This document shows, piece by piece, positions 13,001 through 14,196 of a DNA stretch of 14,196 nt. The stretch is taken from NCBI GenBank assembly GCA_016180165.1, contig JACPBU010000112.1, positions 1 through 14,196 on the forward strand. The letters run 5' to 3'. The DNA is from Candidatus Woesearchaeota archaeon (lineage in GTDB: Archaea > Nanobdellota > Nanobdellia > Woesearchaeales > JACPBV01). The first letter of the stretch is position 1, and every line of letters starts with the position of its first letter. The notes under the pieces were generated by a model, which was not told the DNA's origin, searched no databases, and was given only the letters and a program-made list of their open reading frames with translations. The position numbers were made by a program, and so were the translations under genes.

Positions 13001-13183
13001 TTGTACCTTTCAATGGAGAGCAGCATGATCAAGGCGCTTGAGAATTTTGAAGCCCAAATCATGGAAAAAGTTGGTGCAGAGTCCATCGATTTTGAAATTG
13101 ATGAGGCAAAGCTGAGCGGGTGGCATACCGCCAAAGAAAAAATAAAGGGAAAAGATTTTGGGATATGGGTGAAGAAGGTTTGA
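10037..13183 (+). CDS. ileS: Isoleucyl-tRNA synthetase
   Basis: 1048 residues, full length for the archaeal/eukaryotic type of this class I enzyme, which charges tRNA(Ile) in the cytoplasm. The HIGH-motif region is PPYTSGRIHLGT, with HLGT at 51-54, a common archaeal variant. The editing domain motif WTTTPWT is at 217-223 and KMSKS at 595-599. Cysteine pairs C397/C400 and C469/C472 with C507/C509 are probable zinc sites. RDNGITRQRYWGTPLPIW and DVWIDAG (D/W-rich) are synthetase-core hallmarks, followed by the anticodon-binding helices (VEEKYILSKLQHTIQKVSLL) and a C-terminal extension with FARELVRRIQNLRKTAGL. Transcription appears to start at the ATG from a TATA box in an inverted repeat. Nothing suggests truncation or frameshift. 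It is a single-gene unit convergent with the next gene. Confidence 0.96.
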   Translation: MAEKFNPLASEAEVLSYWKDERIQEKAKQRNRGKKKFYFLDGPPYTSGRIHLGTAWNKSLKDAVLRYKRMKGFDVWDRAGYDMHGMPTEHKTMDKLGLKDKEGIRKIGIRQFVEECRKLSVDNLHLMNEDFRKLGVWMDFDNAYQSITNEFMEGGWWLVKRAFDQGRLYEGFKPMHWCANCATSLAKHELEYKNRKDDSIFLKFQLKGKPAEFLLVWTTTPWTIAFNLGVMVNPDIEYLKVKVDGEFWHIAKALANVFITGLLGKKYEVIEEFKGEKLDGAEYVHPFYEELKEIYDRIKKDSPRAFTVLLSSAYVDTSSGTGLVHTAPGCGPEDFEVGQGYKIPPFNSLTEGGYYDATMGKFQGMHALDDNRKFINELDARGVLLASTPVEHEYAHCWRCKNPVVFKSTRQWFFRIEDLKEKMRAENKEVLWVPDWAGSKWFDSWLENLRDNGITRQRYWGTPLPIWRCGQCEATTVIGSIKELKKHAKKLPPDLHKPYIDEVSWKCSCGGEMKRIPDILDVWIDAGTASWTSLDYPQDEKLFKKLWPADFILEGKDQIRGWFNLLSVTSILAMGKNSYKSVYMHGFVQDAKGRKMSKSLGNVISPSEVVDKYGADTFRLYFIGGANAGLDINYNEEDVAVKYKNLDVLWNLHNFLLDLVNSSGISPQEMKLDVKLMGVEEKYILSKLQHTIQKVSLLFEAYSIDEIPPVIESMFLDISRTYIQLVREKSSSGEQAEKAIVAATLYYSLFECLKLLAPFCPLSVEKIYLNLKESFRLKEESIHFFDWPQAIDAFKDTKLENEIELVQGVIQAVLAGREKLQLGVRWPLQEVILVVKDQALIAAAEKLLTLVKRQANAKDIHIQQSLPGISLSVKPDFKQIGPDFGNRAPKVVAKLALESPQSILQHIEKEGKFVLEIDGEKANIVKEHLIIERKIPEKYVESAFGGGFAYVNREVSKELEAEGFARELVRRIQNLRKTAGLEKKDKVSLYLSMESSMIKALENFEAQIMEKVGAESIDFEIDEAKLSGWHTAKEKIKGKDFGIWVKKV

Positions 13184-13281
13184 GCGAGATATGAGCTATT
13201 GCCGGCCTAGTATCTTGGCACATTAGTTTTAATACATCATTGCTGACGATAGAAATGTTGCATAATTAAGTTGCCAGAGTA

Positions 13282-13944
13282 CTATCCTGCCAAAACCCTG
13301 TATGCTGTGCCAAGGGCAGCTGAAGCAGCCACCTGCTCCTGGATTCCCTTGATATAGTTTGTCGTCAGATAATGAAACGGGCTGATTCTGCTGAACGTCT
13401 TCCAGTTAAGCTGCGACCATTCACCGGGCTGGATTATCCTTCCCTGCATCTTTTCTGTCATCTTGAGGTAAAGCGGGTTATAGATGCTGCTGATAAAGGC
13501 AGGGTTGTAAGCCAATGTTCTTCCAACTTTTCCAAGGATGGTTTTGTTAGGGATACTCTGGATGATGTGCTGATACATCAATTTTGCAAGCATGCCCAGC
13601 CCAATCCCTTTTAATCCTTCAAGATAGAGCTCATCCCACCTGGTTTTTTCTCCTTCCTTCCAGTCAACAAAGACTCTGCCAAGCATCATCGCAGCGCCTG
13701 TGACCGGGCCGGCTGCTCCTGTGAGGAGATAACTTGCCATCCCTGTTGCCGAGAGCATGCTGTAGTTGAAAGCGTGCCTGGAAAAGGCTATTGCCTGTTT
13801 TGCTGCCGTAAAAATATCATCTGGAACATTGATAAGGCTGGTGATTATATCTTCAAGCGGGCTTCCTGCCTGATTCTTCGGAATCGCTGGGCTTGATGCT
13901 GGGTTTTCTTCGGGCATATTGACTATTTGATGGGAGTTACACAT
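13282..13944 (-). CDS. Hypothetical membrane-associated protein
   Basis: 220 residues from the ATG at 13944, which has AGGAGA 12 bases before it; an ATG nine codons later (MPEENPASSP) is an alternative start. A Pro/Ser-rich, probably disordered N-terminus is followed by a Gly/Ala-rich hydrophobic region (SATGMASYLLTGAAGPVTGA then AMMLGRVFVDW) and a second one (LKGIGLGMLAKLMYQHII). Both are long enough for membrane helices, with the charged segment KEGEKTRWDELY between them. The C-terminal half is rich in aromatic residues and ends in an Ala/Gly helix (EQVAASAALGTAYRVLAG). I do not recognise the family. A TATA-like box at 13982-13994 on this strand fits a short leader. It is convergent with ileS, 98 bases apart. 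Confidence 0.6.
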   Translation of the reverse strand: MCNSHQIVNMPEENPASSPAIPKNQAGSPLEDIITSLINVPDDIFTAAKQAIAFSRHAFNYSMLSATGMASYLLTGAAGPVTGAAMMLGRVFVDWKEGEKTRWDELYLEGLKGIGLGMLAKLMYQHIIQSIPNKTILGKVGRTLAYNPAFISSIYNPLYLKMTEKMQGRIIQPGEWSQLNWKTFSRISPFHYLTTNYIKGIQEQVAASAALGTAYRVLAG

Positions 13945-13981
13945 ATATAAAATATTCTCCTAAATCTTTTGTCAAAAACGC

Positions 13982-13996
13982 TATATTTTTATAATT
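13982..13996. promoter_or_regulatory. Bidirectional AT-rich box between divergent frames
   Basis: TATATTTTTATAATT reads as a TATA-like box on either strand. It lies about 45 bases before the ATG at 13944 (minus) and about 30 bases before the ATG at 14018 (plus). It may serve one or both genes. Confidence 0.4.
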
Positions 13997-14017
13997 GAAG
14001 AGGTAAAGTATGATAAA

Positions 14018-14196
14018 ATGATGAAAAATTACAAAAAATCAGGGGCGGTTCTAAAAGAGAGGCATCAAAGAAGAAGGTCTCCAAGAGATGGGTCTCCAAG
14101 AGATAGGTCACTAAGAGATGGGTCTCCAAGAGTGGGGCCACCAAAAGAGGTGTTTCCAAGAGATTGGTCTCCAAAAGACAGATTTCCAAAAATTGA
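14018..14196 (+). CDS. Pentapeptide-repeat open frame, running off the window
   Basis: From ATG ATG at 14018-14023 a plus-strand frame stays open to the end of the window (59 codons). After MMKNYKKSGAVLKERHQRR it becomes eight five-residue units of the type (R/G)-SPRD: RSPRD, GSPRD, RSLRD, GSPRV, GPPKE, VFPRD, WSPKD, RFPKI. It is strongly basic, with no signal peptide. The TATA-like box about 30 bases upstream favours this strand. The opposite strand is also open (LLETH-like repeats), because a 15-bp repeat without stops tends to be open on both strands, so coding is not certain. Function unknown. Confidence 0.4.
   Translation, partial: MMKNYKKSGAVLKERHQRRRSPRDGSPRDRSLRDGSPRVGPPKEVFPRDWSPKDRFPKI
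14075..14194. repeat. 15-bp tandem repeat, eight units
   Basis: Eight consecutive 15-bp units of consensus (A/G)GGTCTCCAAGAGAT fill 120 bases exactly, with most substitutions in the outer units. The array appears to continue or end at the window edge. Confidence 0.9.

Overview
The window looks archaeal. It carries the archaeal riboflavin enzymes (a RibC-type riboflavin synthase and a CTP-dependent riboflavin kinase, RibK) and an isoleucyl-tRNA synthetase of the archaeal/eukaryotic kind. Several first-in-operon genes have a TATA-like box about 25-30 bases before the start codon and little or no leader. The many small unrecognised proteins and the secreted acidic coiled-coil protein would suit a DPANN lineage (Woesearchaeota/Pacearchaeota-like), but that placement is inference.

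Left end (1-1610, minus strand): a surface-sugar region. A phosphomannomutase/phosphoglucomutase N-terminal half is fused in frame to a left-handed beta-helix acyltransferase, followed by the start of a DegT/DnrJ-type aminotransferase that runs off the window. GC content drops sharply at the fusion point. From 1750 to 3485 (minus) lie a secreted coiled-coil protein with an Asp/Ser-Gly tail and a small lipoprotein. A 570-base stretch follows, holding only the remnant of a carbohydrate-binding-like C-terminus. From 4058 to 6020 (minus) come a 104-residue unknown protein, a winged-helix-like regulator and a 384-residue unknown protein.

Middle (6091-7172): a HepT/MntA (HEPN/nucleotidyltransferase) toxin-antitoxin operon on the plus strand. 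The hepT frame is interrupted by an amber codon at codon 26. A near-perfect palindrome lies between the TATA box and the hepT start. The module is flanked by a direct repeat of the ribH 3' end.

Riboflavin operon (9181-7119, minus): ribK, ribC, an unknown gene overlapping ribC by four bases, then ribH. RibK contains seven tandem octapeptides inserted in its middle. RibC has an 18-bp duplication at its N-terminus and an acidic insertion. Diverging from ribK is a 161-residue unknown gene preceded by four consecutive inverted repeats.

Right end: ileS (10037-13183, plus), whose TATA box sits in a 9-bp inverted repeat; a minus-strand membrane-associated unknown protein; and at the edge a plus-strand open frame of (S/F)PRD-like pentapeptide repeats that continues beyond the window. 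A theme of the region is recent expansion of short in-frame repeats within genes.
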